Source of the DNA: Flectobacillus longus
GTDB lineage: Bacteria > Bacteroidota > Bacteroidia > Cytophagales > Spirosomataceae
Length of the DNA stretch: 64,000 nucleotides
NCBI RefSeq assembly: GCF_030056705.1
Contig: NZ_JASHIC010000031.1
Coordinates: 1 to 64,000, forward strand
Direction of reading: 5' to 3'
Within the stretch, counting starts at the first letter, position 1, and the number at the start of each line of letters is the position of its first letter. Of this stretch, positions 17,447 through 27,213 are shown one piece after another. The notes beneath the pieces are model-generated. The model ran no database searches. It had not been told where the DNA came from and saw nothing but the letters and a program-made list of their open reading frames with translations. A program made the position numbers and the translations under genes.

Positions 17447-19423
17447 ATGGCTAAGACAAAACAATCTTCAAAAAAACCGCAAAACGGGCAAAGTCGAGTA
17501 ATTATCGAACGTGTAACTCCTGAAATCGATGGAGGGCGTTTTGCTATTAAAGCTGTACAAGGTGATAGCATTCATGTAGAAGCTGATGTTTTTTTGGATG
17601 GTCATGATATTCTTGCAGCAAGATTGCTTCACAAACGCAGTAATGCCAAAGACTGGATGGAAACACCGATGTATTTTATTAACAACGACCGTTATGGGGC
17701 GTCGTTTGGGGTTGAAGACAATGGCTTGTACGAGTATACTATTGAGGCTTGGGTTGACCATGCTGCTAGCTGGGAGCACGAAATCAGCATGAAAATCAAA
17801 GATGGGCAACATGTCAATATCGAGCTGCTGGTAGGTGCTAATTTATTGGATTATATGGCAACAGTAGCTTCAGCATCGGACAAGCCGCTGATTGCACATG
17901 CGGCAAGCCTATTCCGTAATCCTGAAGAATACCAAAATGCTATTGAGTTTGCCACAGGGTCAACTATGCACGATTGGATTCAGATGTACCCCAACAAAAA
18001 ATATGTTAGTACTTACAAGACACTCAAACTTTGGGTTGACCGTGAAAAGGCCGCTTTTTCTTCTTGGTACTCGATGTTTCCTCGCTCAGCTGCATCAAAA
18101 AAAGGGGTGCATGGTACTTTCAAAGATGTTGAAGAAAATGTAATTCCTCGTATCAAATCGCTTGGGTTTGATGTTTTGTATATCCCTCCTATTCATCCAA
18201 TTGGACATCAGTTTAGGAAAGGGAAAAATAACTCAACCACATGCGAACCTGGCGAGCCTGGAGTTCCTTATGGTATTGGTTCTGAGTTGGGCGGTCATAC
18301 AGCGATTCTCCCAGAATTAGGAACTTTAGATGATTTGAAACACCTGATTCAGACTTGTAAAGAAAATGGTATTGAATTAGCTACAGACTTGGCTATTCAA
18401 TGCTCTCCAGACCACCCCTATACCAAAGAACATCCTGAATGGTTTAAGGTTCGTCCCGATGGAACTATTCAATATGCCGAAAACCCTCCCAAAAAATATC
18501 AAGATATTTACCCAATCAATTTTGAGTCAGAAAACTGGGAAGCACTTTGGGATGAATTAAAGCATGTAATTATGACTTGGGCAGAATGGGGAATTCGTCT
18601 TATTCGTGTAGACAATCCACATACCAAATCATTTAATTTCTGGGAATGGGTTATTGCAGAGGTACAAGCTGTATATCCTGACATGATTTTCTTGGCGGAG
18701 GCATTTACTAAGCCTAAAGTAATGGCGCAACTTGCCAAATTGGGTTATGCACAATCATACACCTATTATACATGGCGTAATAACAAAGCCGAATTGACAG
18801 AGTATATGATGGAGTTGACGCATACCGAACAGAAATACTACATGCGTCCTAATTTTTGGCCAAACACCCATGACATTTTGCCATGGTGTTTGCAAGGTGG
18901 ATTAGAACCTATGTTTATCACTCGATATTTTATGGCGGCAACGCTTTCGGCTAATTACGGTATTTTTGGACCTGTATTTGAAAGCATGAACAATGAAGCT
19001 AATCCTGGAAAAGAAGAATATCGTAATTCGGAGAAATACGAAATCAAACATTGGGATTGGTCTTTTGAAAATAAGTTGACACAAATTATTCGTTTGACTA
19101 ACCAAGCTCGTATCGAAAACTCGGCTTTGCAACGAACCAATAACATTACTTTCTGTCAAATTGAAAATGACCAAGTATTAGCATATCTAAAAACACATGC
19201 AAATGGCAACCGTATTTTATGCGTTGTAAACTTAGACCCTTACAATCGCCAAGGAGGTGTAGTGAGAGTACCGCTTTCGCAAATCCATAAGCATCAAGAC
19301 CAAGAATATGTCGTTCATGATTTGTTGACAGGAGCCAAATATCACTGGAAAGGCGAATATAATTTTGTGGACCTTGACCCACATATTATGCCAATGCACT
19401 TGTTCAGAATTGAAGATATATAG
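17447..19423 (+). CDS. glgE: Alpha-1,4-glucan:maltose-1-phosphate maltosyltransferase GlgE
   Basis: 658 residues. GlgE adds maltosyl units from maltose 1-phosphate to the non-reducing end of alpha-1,4-glucans (GH13_3). The N-terminal beta-sandwich is recognised by RVIIERVTPEIDGGRFAIKA. In the barrel I see VLYIPPIHPIG, the nucleophile Asp389 in RLIRVDNPH, the general acid Glu418 in IFLAEAF and the third acid in FWPNTHDILPW. These positions agree with the characterised Streptomyces and mycobacterial enzymes. TreS, Pep2 and GlgB, its usual pathway partners, are not in this window. A SusC/SusD pair follows 824 bp downstream. Confidence 0.95.
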   Translation: MAKTKQSSKKPQNGQSRVIIERVTPEIDGGRFAIKAVQGDSIHVEADVFLDGHDILAARLLHKRSNAKDWMETPMYFINNDRYGASFGVEDNGLYEYTIEAWVDHAASWEHEISMKIKDGQHVNIELLVGANLLDYMATVASASDKPLIAHAASLFRNPEEYQNAIEFATGSTMHDWIQMYPNKKYVSTYKTLKLWVDREKAAFSSWYSMFPRSAASKKGVHGTFKDVEENVIPRIKSLGFDVLYIPPIHPIGHQFRKGKNNSTTCEPGEPGVPYGIGSELGGHTAILPELGTLDDLKHLIQTCKENGIELATDLAIQCSPDHPYTKEHPEWFKVRPDGTIQYAENPPKKYQDIYPINFESENWEALWDELKHVIMTWAEWGIRLIRVDNPHTKSFNFWEWVIAEVQAVYPDMIFLAEAFTKPKVMAQLAKLGYAQSYTYYTWRNNKAELTEYMMELTHTEQKYYMRPNFWPNTHDILPWCLQGGLEPMFITRYFMAATLSANYGIFGPVFESMNNEANPGKEEYRNSEKYEIKHWDWSFENKLTQIIRLTNQARIENSALQRTNNITFCQIENDQVLAYLKTHANGNRILCVVNLDPYNRQGGVVRVPLSQIHKHQDQEYVVHDLLTGAKYHWKGEYNFVDLDPHIMPMHLFRIEDI

Positions 19424-19464
19424 TTGCTGTTTTTTATTTAGGTTAATGAGTAAAATTAAAATGA

Positions 19465-19582
19465 TTTTACCTGCACTGGGCTCTAGGCTTTATGCTGTAA
19501 GCTAAATATTGAAAGGTATTTCTCGTGAAATAACGAAAGCTTTTTTGCCTAATGCCTACGGCTTAAAGCCTCAAGTGTAATC
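19465..19582. repeat. 120-bp dispersed element, copy 1
   Basis: Arms contain GCTCTAGGCTTTATGCTGTA on the left and TTTTTTGCCTAATGCCTACG on the right, with TTTCTCGTGAAATAAC in the centre. The arms form an imperfect long hairpin. The same order of words occurs at 36147-36268 and 45457-45588. Confidence 0.75.
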
Positions 19583-19674
19583 ATACAATCTTATCTTGCA
19601 AGAATACTTAGGTGTTTTGTACCAAATCCCTCTCGGAAATTGCTTATTACTACCTAAGTATATTAAGAAATTAT

Positions 19675-19709
19675 TAAGCCCAACTTCATACCTTAAGAAG
19701 TTGGGCTTA
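19675..19709 (+). terminator. Intrinsic terminator downstream of glgE
   Basis: A perfect 12-bp stem (19675-19686 with 19698-19709), 11-base loop, followed by a T-rich tail. It lies about 250 bp after the glgE stop, past the dispersed element. The remaining stretch to 20247 is AT-rich leader DNA ahead of susC with nothing else recognisable. Confidence 0.75.
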
Positions 19710-20247
19710 TTTTTGGTTAAAATCATAAGCAAAAATACAGATACAATTACATAGAGCCATTTTTTGAAACAATTCGGTTTACAATCGATTTCATAAAAAT
19801 ACTTGTCAAAAAATGATTTATTAATAAAAAAAATAATTAAATTTCTATTCCTAGGCTTAATTCAGATAAATTTCAGCTGTAAAGTTATCTCCAAACCAAT
19901 ATGACCATTTGATTATGAACCGAACAATTACTCTCAATCCAACCCCATTTTTCATACCTAAACTATTCCGTATTTTTAGCAAAAAACGGCAATAGATAGC
20001 CCTCTAATATTTCACTTTTTCTTAAAATCTCCATATTTTATTATATGAGAGTGGATAAACTTTGCCCAATGTTAAGAATAAATCAAGTTGACTTAATGAT
20101 TTATTTACAGCCTCTCGGTTTTGATGGGATAACTTGCGCCTCCAAATTAAGCATTGGTGAATGCTAGAGACAGGATACTCGTGATTTTCTATAATTCTAA
20201 AAAGTATACAACATCCTGATACTCATACTTATCAACCCAATTTTATC

Positions 20248-23200
20248 ATGAACAAACTCTACTCTCAGAGTCTTACCAGCAAACTAGCCGCTGGTTTGCT
20301 ATTAGGTGTTTGTGTGGGGCTTTCGCCCACACCGCTTCATGCTCACAACCGTGCAGCATTATCTAATTATAGCTTAGAAAAATTGATGACTAGTGAAATT
20401 CCCGTAAAAGGAAAAGTCATTGATGCCACAACTAACGAACCGCTTATTGGCTGTTCGGTTGCAGTGAAAGGTAGCAAGCGTGGTGTAAATACCGACGCAA
20501 AAGGAAATTTTGCATTGAATGTTGACGAAAAGGCAACTTTGGTCATCACTTTTGTAGGATACGAAAGACAAGAAATAGCGGTAAATGGCCGTACACAGAT
20601 AGAAGTATCATTGAAATCTACTGCATCTGACTTAGAACAAGTTGTTGTTGTAGGTTATGGTAGTACAACGAAAAAAGATGTAACAGGTTCGGTAAAATCA
20701 TTGAAAAGTGCCGAATTTAACCAAGGTATCATCAACACTCCTGAATCTTTATTACAAGGTAAAGTATCTGGGGTAAACGTAACTTCAGCGAGTGGTGAAC
20801 CAGGTGGTACACAAAACATTACGGTTCGTGGACCAGGTGGTGTTCGTACAGGGAGTACGCCATTGTTTGTAGTAGATGGAATGGCGCTTGATAACTCGTC
20901 AACAGGTGGTGCAACCAACCCTTTGACATTTATGAACCCTCAAGACATCGAGTCGATTGACGTATTGAAAGATGCTTCAGCTACGGCTATCTATGGATCA
21001 AGAGGTGCCAATGGGGTTATTTTGATTACTACTAAAAAAGGAAAATCAGGATTCTCTTCGTTGACATATTCTGCTAGCTACGGTTTGTCTACTATGGCTC
21101 GTCCGTTGAATGTATTTACAGCGGATGAATATCGTAAGCAAGTAGTAGCTGTTGGTGGTGTATTAGAAGATTTTAAAGGCAATACCGACTGGCAAAAACA
21201 AATCAGCCGTACTGCTGTGACACAAAACCATAACTTATCTTTTGGTGGTGGTGCTGACAAATTGACTTATTATGGTTCATTTGGTATCCAAAATCAAGAA
21301 GGTATTATCAAAAACAGTCAATTGAATCGTTACTCTGGTCGTTTGAATGTTACGCAAAAACTATTAAAAGACCGTTTGACTGTTGATGTAAACTTAAATG
21401 CGTCACAGACCTACAACGAACGCCCTCCAATCGGATCTGTATTGGGTAGTGCTATTTCTACAAACCCAACGATTCCTGCTTATGACGCCAATGGCAATAT
21501 CTATTTGTACCAATCAGGTACAAACCCATTGTTGGCTTTAAAGTTGGAGAAAGATGCAACAACCACTACCAGACTTTTGGGGAATATCTCTCCTTCATTG
21601 AAAATTACAGACCACTTAACGTACAAACTTAACTTCGGGATTGACTATTCGAGCGCACACCGTGATTTGCAATCCTTGGCTAACGCTGTACCACAACAAG
21701 ATGGTCGTTTAGAATCGATTGACACTTGGAACACTAACCGATTGATTGAAAACTATTTGACTTATAACAGAAACATTGGCAAAGATCATACTTTCTCGAT
21801 GTTGGTGGGTCACTCTTATCAAAGATTCTACTTCCAAGGTCGTGGCTATAGTATCAATAAATTCCCGATTACTGACCTTGAGCCAATTTATAACCCAGGC
21901 TTAGGACAAGAATTGACTTTGGCAAACAACAAGCCTTATGGTTATGCAACTATCAACGAATTACAATCATTCTTTGGTCGTGTAAATTACTCATACAAAG
22001 ACAAGTATTTATTGACAGCAACAGTTCGTGCTGACGGTTCATCAAAATTTGGTGCTAACAATAAATACGGGGTATTCCCATCATTCTCGGCAGGTTGGAG
22101 AATTTCTGAAGAGGAATTCATGAAGGGTTCGGCTGTAAGCAACTTAAAGCTAAGAGCTGGTTGGGGTAGAACAGGTAACCAAGAAATTCCTTCAAAAATT
22201 ACTCAAGCACGCTTTACTTCAGTGGTTTCTGGGACAACATCTTATCCTTTGGATGAGTCTTCTACCTACCCTGCTGGTACTTCATATACTCGTTTGGCTA
22301 ACCCGAATATTCAGTGGGAACAGTCTACACAAACTGACTTAGGTTTAGATTTCGCATTTTTGAATGGCGCTTTGAGTGGTACAATCGATGCTTTCCACAA
22401 AGTTTCTGGCGATATTTTGTTAGAAGTAATTCCTTCTGACCCAGTACAACCAGCAGGTACATTCTGGACAAATGTGAAGGATATGACTATCACTAACAAA
22501 GGTTTGGAATTAGAATTGAACTACCGTCATTCTACGAAACAAGGTTTGACTTACGAATTTGGTGGAAACATTACTTTCATCAGCAACGTAGTAAACAAAT
22601 CACCTTACTCAGTAATTCCTTCTGGTTCGGCGTCAGGTTCTGGTTTGACTTCTGCTACAATCAATGGTTACGTAAATGGTCAACCTATTGGTACATTCTT
22701 CTTGAAAGAATTTATTGGTTTGGATGACAAAGGTTTGAGTAAATACAGAGATGTTGACGGTGATGGTATCGTTACTGACAACGACCGTATTGCAGCAGGT
22801 ACAGCCTTACCAAACAAACAATATAACTTCTTTGGTCGTGTAAATTACAAAGGATTTGATTTGGCTGTAAACTTCAACGGTGTATCAGGCAACAAAATCT
22901 ACGATAACACTGCTAACTCTAACTTCTATAAACTACGTCTTTCTAAAGGAATCAACACTACTCCAGAGGTATTAGCATTCCCGAATGAGTCTGTAAACAA
23001 CTCAGCTCCAGTATCGACAAGATTCTTGAAAGATGGCGCATTCTTACGTTTGAATAACCTAGCTCTAGGTTATACATTCGATACCAAAAAGCTAGGAATC
23101 AACGAGTGGGTTTCGGGCTTGAGATTATCTGTAACAGGTCAAAACTTATTCGTAATTACCCAATACAATGGTTATGACCCAGAAGTAAACACCGACCGTA

Positions 23201-23289
23201 CAATCAACGGTATTACTTCTTATGGTATCGATTATTTAAGTTATCCAAAAGCAAGAACAGTTGTATTTGGACTTAACGTAACATTCTAA
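20248..23289 (+). CDS. SusC/RagA family TonB-dependent outer membrane transporter
   Basis: 1013 residues: N-terminal signal peptide, a CarboxypepD-regulatory-like beta-sandwich (about 50-125, VKGKVIDATTNEPLIGCSV ... ITFVGYERQEI), the linker VVVVGYGSTTKKDVTGSV, a plug domain with VDGMALDN and SASATAIYGSRGANGVI-type motifs, then a 22-strand barrel ending in VVFGLNVTF. Such proteins form the channel of a SusCD pedal-bin importer for oligosaccharides or peptides. The partner SusD starts 14 bp downstream. No hydrolase or sensor is attached, so the substrate is unknown. Confidence 0.95.
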   Translation: MNKLYSQSLTSKLAAGLLLGVCVGLSPTPLHAHNRAALSNYSLEKLMTSEIPVKGKVIDATTNEPLIGCSVAVKGSKRGVNTDAKGNFALNVDEKATLVITFVGYERQEIAVNGRTQIEVSLKSTASDLEQVVVVGYGSTTKKDVTGSVKSLKSAEFNQGIINTPESLLQGKVSGVNVTSASGEPGGTQNITVRGPGGVRTGSTPLFVVDGMALDNSSTGGATNPLTFMNPQDIESIDVLKDASATAIYGSRGANGVILITTKKGKSGFSSLTYSASYGLSTMARPLNVFTADEYRKQVVAVGGVLEDFKGNTDWQKQISRTAVTQNHNLSFGGGADKLTYYGSFGIQNQEGIIKNSQLNRYSGRLNVTQKLLKDRLTVDVNLNASQTYNERPPIGSVLGSAISTNPTIPAYDANGNIYLYQSGTNPLLALKLEKDATTTTRLLGNISPSLKITDHLTYKLNFGIDYSSAHRDLQSLANAVPQQDGRLESIDTWNTNRLIENYLTYNRNIGKDHTFSMLVGHSYQRFYFQGRGYSINKFPITDLEPIYNPGLGQELTLANNKPYGYATINELQSFFGRVNYSYKDKYLLTATVRADGSSKFGANNKYGVFPSFSAGWRISEEEFMKGSAVSNLKLRAGWGRTGNQEIPSKITQARFTSVVSGTTSYPLDESSTYPAGTSYTRLANPNIQWEQSTQTDLGLDFAFLNGALSGTIDAFHKVSGDILLEVIPSDPVQPAGTFWTNVKDMTITNKGLELELNYRHSTKQGLTYEFGGNITFISNVVNKSPYSVIPSGSASGSGLTSATINGYVNGQPIGTFFLKEFIGLDDKGLSKYRDVDGDGIVTDNDRIAAGTALPNKQYNFFGRVNYKGFDLAVNFNGVSGNKIYDNTANSNFYKLRLSKGINTTPEVLAFPNESVNNSAPVSTRFLKDGAFLRLNNLALGYTFDTKKLGINEWVSGLRLSVTGQNLFVITQYNGYDPEVNTDRTINGITSYGIDYLSYPKARTVVFGLNVTF

Positions 23290-23303
23290 TTTTCTAAAGA
23301 AAC

Positions 23304-24989
23304 ATGAAAAAACCGGTTATATTCCTTTCATTGTTAGCTTCTTTGATTGCTAGTCAAAGTTGTACTAACCTCGAAGAACAAGTACTAGACGAATCTTTTT
23401 CTCCGAGTATTTCTTATGCTGATATTGCTAATGGTACTTTAGCACCAGTATATGCTTTATTGCCAAGTGTATTTTTACATACTAACTATTTTGCTATTCA
23501 AGAAATCTCTACAGATGAGGCTATTTTGCCTTACCGTGGAGGTACAGACTGGGGTGACAATGGTATTTATTTAGCCTTGCACCAGCATACACAAACCAGT
23601 ACAGATCCAAACTTGAAAAACACTTGGAACTTTATTCTCCAAGGTATTTCTCGTTCGGTTTCAGCTATCAATGAGTTTCAAGGCAAAACCGATGCAACTT
23701 CTCAGTTGTACTTGGCAGAATCACGTGGTATGCGTGCTTATTACTCAATGTTGACGTTGGATTTGTTTGGTGTTGTTTTTGTAAAAAATAGTGTTGGTGA
23801 AACTTCGAAAGTAATCCGTGGTGCAGAAGCAGTAGAATATATCAAATCAGAATTGTTGGCGGTTGAACCAAACCTTTCAACTACAGTAGGTCCTGGTCGT
23901 TTGAACAAAGCTGCTGCTTGGGGTTTATTGGCTCGCTTGTACTTAAATGCTGCTGTTTATCGTAATGTGACAGCACAGACTGTAACTTTCTCAAATGACG
24001 ATTTGGACAAAGTAATTGAGTATACTGATAAAATCATTAACTCAAATCAGTACCAATTATCACCAGATTATTTCTCAATTTTCAATAGCGATAACCATAG
24101 CAACAAAGAAATTATCTTTGCTGTTGACCAACGTGCCGAGTTGAATGGTCATAACCGTTTGGCATACTTCTCGTTGTCGGGTGACCAATTCCCATTGCCA
24201 GCATTCCCTGCGGCTAATGGTACTGATGGACCAGCCATTACTTCTGATTTCTATCGTACTTGGGTAAATGCTTATGGCTCGCAAGACCCTAGCGTTGATC
24301 CACGTTTTTACAAGCAAAATCTTTCGATTTATTCAAACCCTGCTGACTCATGTGTAACGGCTGAGAGCTTTAATATCAACCGTGGTATTTTGCGTGGTCA
24401 ACAATATGGTTTGATTCGTAAAAATGGGGTATTCTTGAAATGTCCAGATGGTAAAATGAAGGTAGGTAAACTTTACAATGACACACGTAACCGTCCAACT
24501 ACTCCAGTGATCTTTACGGAAAAAGTAGACTTTACAGTAGCAGGTTCTGATTACTCAACTGGTTATCGTGTTGAGAAATACGAATTCTCGAAGAAATCTA
24601 CTTCAGGTCGTAACTTAGGAGATGCTGATATTGTAATCTTACGTTTGGCAGATGTGTATTTGATGCGTGCTGAAGCAAAATTGCGTAAGAGTAACGATGC
24701 AGCTTCGGCTTTGGCAGATGTTAATACGGTTCGTGCTTCTAGAAAAGCGGCAACACCTCCTCCAGCTTTGACAAGTATGTCATTAGACTTATTGTATCGT
24801 GAAAGAGGTTTTGAGTTTTACTGGGAAATGCTTCGCCGTACAGATATGATTCGTTTTGGTAAATACGAAGATACTTGGACTGAAAAAACAAATACAGACC
24901 GCAACAAACGTATTTTCCCAATTCCACAAACAGCCATCGACGGTGCATCTAACCTTCCAGGCTACTTAGTGCAGAATCCATCATACTAA
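23304..24989 (+). CDS. SusD/RagB family nutrient-binding lipoprotein
   Basis: 561 residues with lipoprotein signal and lipobox ASQSC (Cys near residue 20). The helical TPR-like scaffold is indicated by ESRGMRAYYSMLTLDLFG and AAWGLLARLYLNAAVY. Near the C-terminus come the typical ADVYLMRAEAKLR and RERGFEFYWEMLRRTDMIRFG, ending FPIPQTAID. SusD lies on the cell surface and closes over the SusC barrel at 20248. The two genes are clearly one operon, ended by the terminator at 25010. Confidence 0.95.
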   Translation: MKKPVIFLSLLASLIASQSCTNLEEQVLDESFSPSISYADIANGTLAPVYALLPSVFLHTNYFAIQEISTDEAILPYRGGTDWGDNGIYLALHQHTQTSTDPNLKNTWNFILQGISRSVSAINEFQGKTDATSQLYLAESRGMRAYYSMLTLDLFGVVFVKNSVGETSKVIRGAEAVEYIKSELLAVEPNLSTTVGPGRLNKAAAWGLLARLYLNAAVYRNVTAQTVTFSNDDLDKVIEYTDKIINSNQYQLSPDYFSIFNSDNHSNKEIIFAVDQRAELNGHNRLAYFSLSGDQFPLPAFPAANGTDGPAITSDFYRTWVNAYGSQDPSVDPRFYKQNLSIYSNPADSCVTAESFNINRGILRGQQYGLIRKNGVFLKCPDGKMKVGKLYNDTRNRPTTPVIFTEKVDFTVAGSDYSTGYRVEKYEFSKKSTSGRNLGDADIVILRLADVYLMRAEAKLRKSNDAASALADVNTVRASRKAATPPPALTSMSLDLLYRERGFEFYWEMLRRTDMIRFGKYEDTWTEKTNTDRNKRIFPIPQTAIDGASNLPGYLVQNPSY

Positions 24990-25009
24990 GAAGTGATGAG
25001 TTTTGAATG

Positions 25010-25041
25010 AGGAGTGATGAGTTTCATCACTCCTTTTTTTG
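25010..25041 (+). terminator. Intrinsic terminator of the susCD operon
   Basis: A perfect 11-bp stem (25010-25020 with 25024-25034), tight loop and a run of eight T, 20 bp after the susD stop. Confidence 0.85.
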
Positions 25042-25091
25042 CTTTATTATTTCTCCTTTCAACACTCTGCACTCAAAACTCCTCACTCCTC

Positions 25092-25523
25092 TCATTGGTT
25101 GTTATAATAAGTAAAATCCTTTGTAATTTTTCCATTTTGTAAGGTAAAAATCGTGCAGATGGGTAACTCAAAAGTATTGCTTGGCATGGAGCCTTTCGAT
25201 ATAAACTCTACAATGATATGGTTCGAATCTGAAGGATAAACACTAATAACACTGTCCCGAATATCTGGAAACATTCTGGCTAGTTCGGCATATTTAGCAA
25301 TAGTTTGCTGCTGTGATTGCTTCACAGTACCATTACCAAAAGAGGGGTCCTTAAAATCTGCTGAGTCGACATACATCGCTGCCATTGACTTAAAATCATG
25401 GCGGTTAAAGTGTTCAAAATAGTTTTTGACAAAGGCTTCTGCTTTTTGTTTATTAGAATCTTCTTTTTGAGATTGACAGCCCAAAAGGGTCACCACCGAT
25501 AGGATTACAAATAGATTTTTCAT
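25092..25523 (-). CDS. NTF2/SnoaL-like lipoprotein
   Basis: 143 residues starting with a lipoprotein signal (LLGC lipobox, Cys near residue 16). The mature part fits the NTF2-like fold (SnoaL/ketosteroid isomerase-like): helix AEAFVKNYFEHFNRHDFKSMAAMY, DSADFKDPSFG, helix IAKYAELARMFPDIRDSVIS, then strands ending in ICTIFTLQNGKITKDFTYYN. Such proteins bind small hydrophobic ligands or act as enzymes, but no catalytic residues can be assigned. Next to it upstream are the amj fragment and the blaRI pair. Confidence 0.7.
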   Translation of the reverse strand: MKNLFVILSVVTLLGCQSQKEDSNKQKAEAFVKNYFEHFNRHDFKSMAAMYVDSADFKDPSFGNGTVKQSQQQTIAKYAELARMFPDIRDSVISVYPSDSNHIIVEFISKGSMPSNTFELPICTIFTLQNGKITKDFTYYNNQ

Positions 25524-25633
25524 AGCAATAAAGGTTTATGTGGAGGGTATGTAAATGATGAGATGAAGCTATCATCTAAGAAGTTTGTAACTAAAATACC
25601 TGATTATCAATACTATTCCAAATCACAGTCGTT

Positions 25634-25777
25634 CTAGAAAACATTGAGGATATTGAAGAGCGAAAATGCCAAAGCTATCTTGCCTGTACGAATGCCAGCA
25701 ATACGTGCAGCAAAAGAAAAGGTGGCAATCAGGTTTATTACAAGGTTTAAAACTAAAATAATAATTACTATTTTCAT
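25634..25777 (-). pseudogene. Truncated amj-like (lipid II flippase Amj) N-terminal fragment
   Basis: An ATG at 25777 opens 47 codons ending at TAG 25634-25636. The peptide includes ARIAGIRTGKIALAFSLFNI, the conserved first part of Amj (DUF2837), the lipid II flippase alternative to MurJ. The normal protein is about 250 residues or more and continues with SRT after this block. Here the stop falls exactly where SRT should be read, and RT appears just downstream in another frame, consistent with loss of two bases. Nothing else of the gene is left before the NTF2-like gene, so this is a remnant. The family call is from motif memory. Confidence 0.65.
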
Positions 25778-25795
25778 CTGAAGAACTGGTTAGAA

Positions 25796-25849
25796 ACTTG
25801 AAAAGGGATTCGAAAGGAAAATTACTCCTTTTCGAATCCCTTTTCAAGT
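25796..25849. terminator. 20-bp perfect bidirectional hairpin
   Basis: The arms 25796-25815 and 25830-25849 are perfectly complementary. It abuts the stop codon of the BlaR-like gene (25852), with T runs in both directions. Confidence 0.8.
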
Positions 25850-25851
25850 TT

Positions 25852-27213
25852 TTATTCTTTAATCAATTCTATTCCTAGAAGTTTTTTATCCTCCCCATCA
25901 CCAGTTTTACTAAAGAAATGAGGATTTGCCAAGACTTCTTTTTTGTAAACATTTTCGTAATAGTTATTAGTCATTAAGTCAATTTGGTATTTCCGTTGAC
26001 CTACTTGTGCATTTTTAAAAAGTCGACTGACAAAGTAATTTGAAAAGTCTTCAGGTTTGTATTTTGCTAGCGTTTGATATGGCACATGTTTTCCATCAAT
26101 CCAAATACCACAACGTGGATGCGTCCAGATTTTTAGCATTTCAGCAGTTGGTCGTTCGAAGGGTAAATAGCTTGGTTTTTTCAAGGTTTCTCGTTCTTCC
26201 TGAGTTAATTCAGCATAGGTTTTCATTATTTCATGTCGGCTATTTGGTTTACTTGGATAAAAGGTTGTAACCAAATATTTCACTTTGTTGGAATCAATAG
26301 CTACAGGCATTGGTTTTTGAATCTTTTTCTCAGTTTTTTGCCCTAAAGACCAGTCTGAAAATCCAGCAATCAATACCAAAATTAAAGGCAAACAAGCCAA
26401 GCCACGCAAGATACGTGCGGTTACGGAGGTGTGATGTGTCATCATAAGAAAACGTTTTTTAGTAATAGAAAAGGTTGAACTGCTTGTTAAATAAAGAGCA
26501 TTGCCTGTCGCATTTTGAAGTAATAGTTGCTGATAGGTCGGTACTTGTGTATGAGCGAGAACTTCTCTGTCAGCCAAAAACTCATGATTTAATTGAATGG
26601 CTTTTTTGTACAAATACAAGATAGGATTCCACCAAAAAACTATCAGAAATACCTCCACAAAAAGAATATCCCAAGTATGTTTTTGCTTTACATGAGTCAA
26701 TTCATGCAAAAGAATATCTGATTCAATTCCTTTGGTTTGATAAATTGACTTGTTTAAAAAGATGTAGTTCCAAAAACTAAACGGGGCGATTTTCTCCTCA
26801 ATCAATACCAAATGGGCATTCTGGTGTACTAGCTTCTCGTTAGTCACAGCTTTGCGAGTAATCAGATACAGTCCTCGCAAAAATCTGATCAACAACACTC
26901 CTAGTATTAGACCATAGATGTAGAACCAAATAGGCATTTCGACTGTGGGCTCATCACTTGATTGGAATTGCTCAATCGTAGGTATGTTCCCATCAATCGT
27001 ATTTGCATTTTTTATAGGTAGAACTATTTCCATAACATGTTCTTGATACCATGGAATCTCGAATGAAATCAACGGAATTAACGTACTCAAGACTAGCCCT
27101 ATGAGTAAAAAATAGCGCTTGAACACATGAAAGTTTTCGCCTTCGAGACATAGTTTATAAAATAGGTATATCAAACCCAGACAGGCTGAAAATTTGAGTA
27201 AGTAGAGTATCAT
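25852..27213 (-). CDS. BlaR1/M56-family membrane metalloprotease
   Basis: 453 residues. The N-terminal half has four hydrophobic segments and the zinc protease motif HELTHVKQKH (near residue 171), followed by WWNPILYLYKKAIQLNHEFLADREVL, diagnostic of peptidase M56. The C-terminal 200 residues lie after another membrane segment. They do not resemble a penicillin-binding sensor or a TonB C-terminal domain, so the signal sensed is unknown. It overlaps the upstream BlaI-type gene by ATGA, giving tight translational coupling. The pair should work as a sensor-protease/repressor switch. Confidence 0.88.
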   Translation of the reverse strand: MILYLLKFSACLGLIYLFYKLCLEGENFHVFKRYFLLIGLVLSTLIPLISFEIPWYQEHVMEIVLPIKNANTIDGNIPTIEQFQSSDEPTVEMPIWFYIYGLILGVLLIRFLRGLYLITRKAVTNEKLVHQNAHLVLIEEKIAPFSFWNYIFLNKSIYQTKGIESDILLHELTHVKQKHTWDILFVEVFLIVFWWNPILYLYKKAIQLNHEFLADREVLAHTQVPTYQQLLLQNATGNALYLTSSSTFSITKKRFLMMTHHTSVTARILRGLACLPLILVLIAGFSDWSLGQKTEKKIQKPMPVAIDSNKVKYLVTTFYPSKPNSRHEIMKTYAELTQEERETLKKPSYLPFERPTAEMLKIWTHPRCGIWIDGKHVPYQTLAKYKPEDFSNYFVSRLFKNAQVGQRKYQIDLMTNNYYENVYKKEVLANPHFFSKTGDGEDKKLLGIELIKE

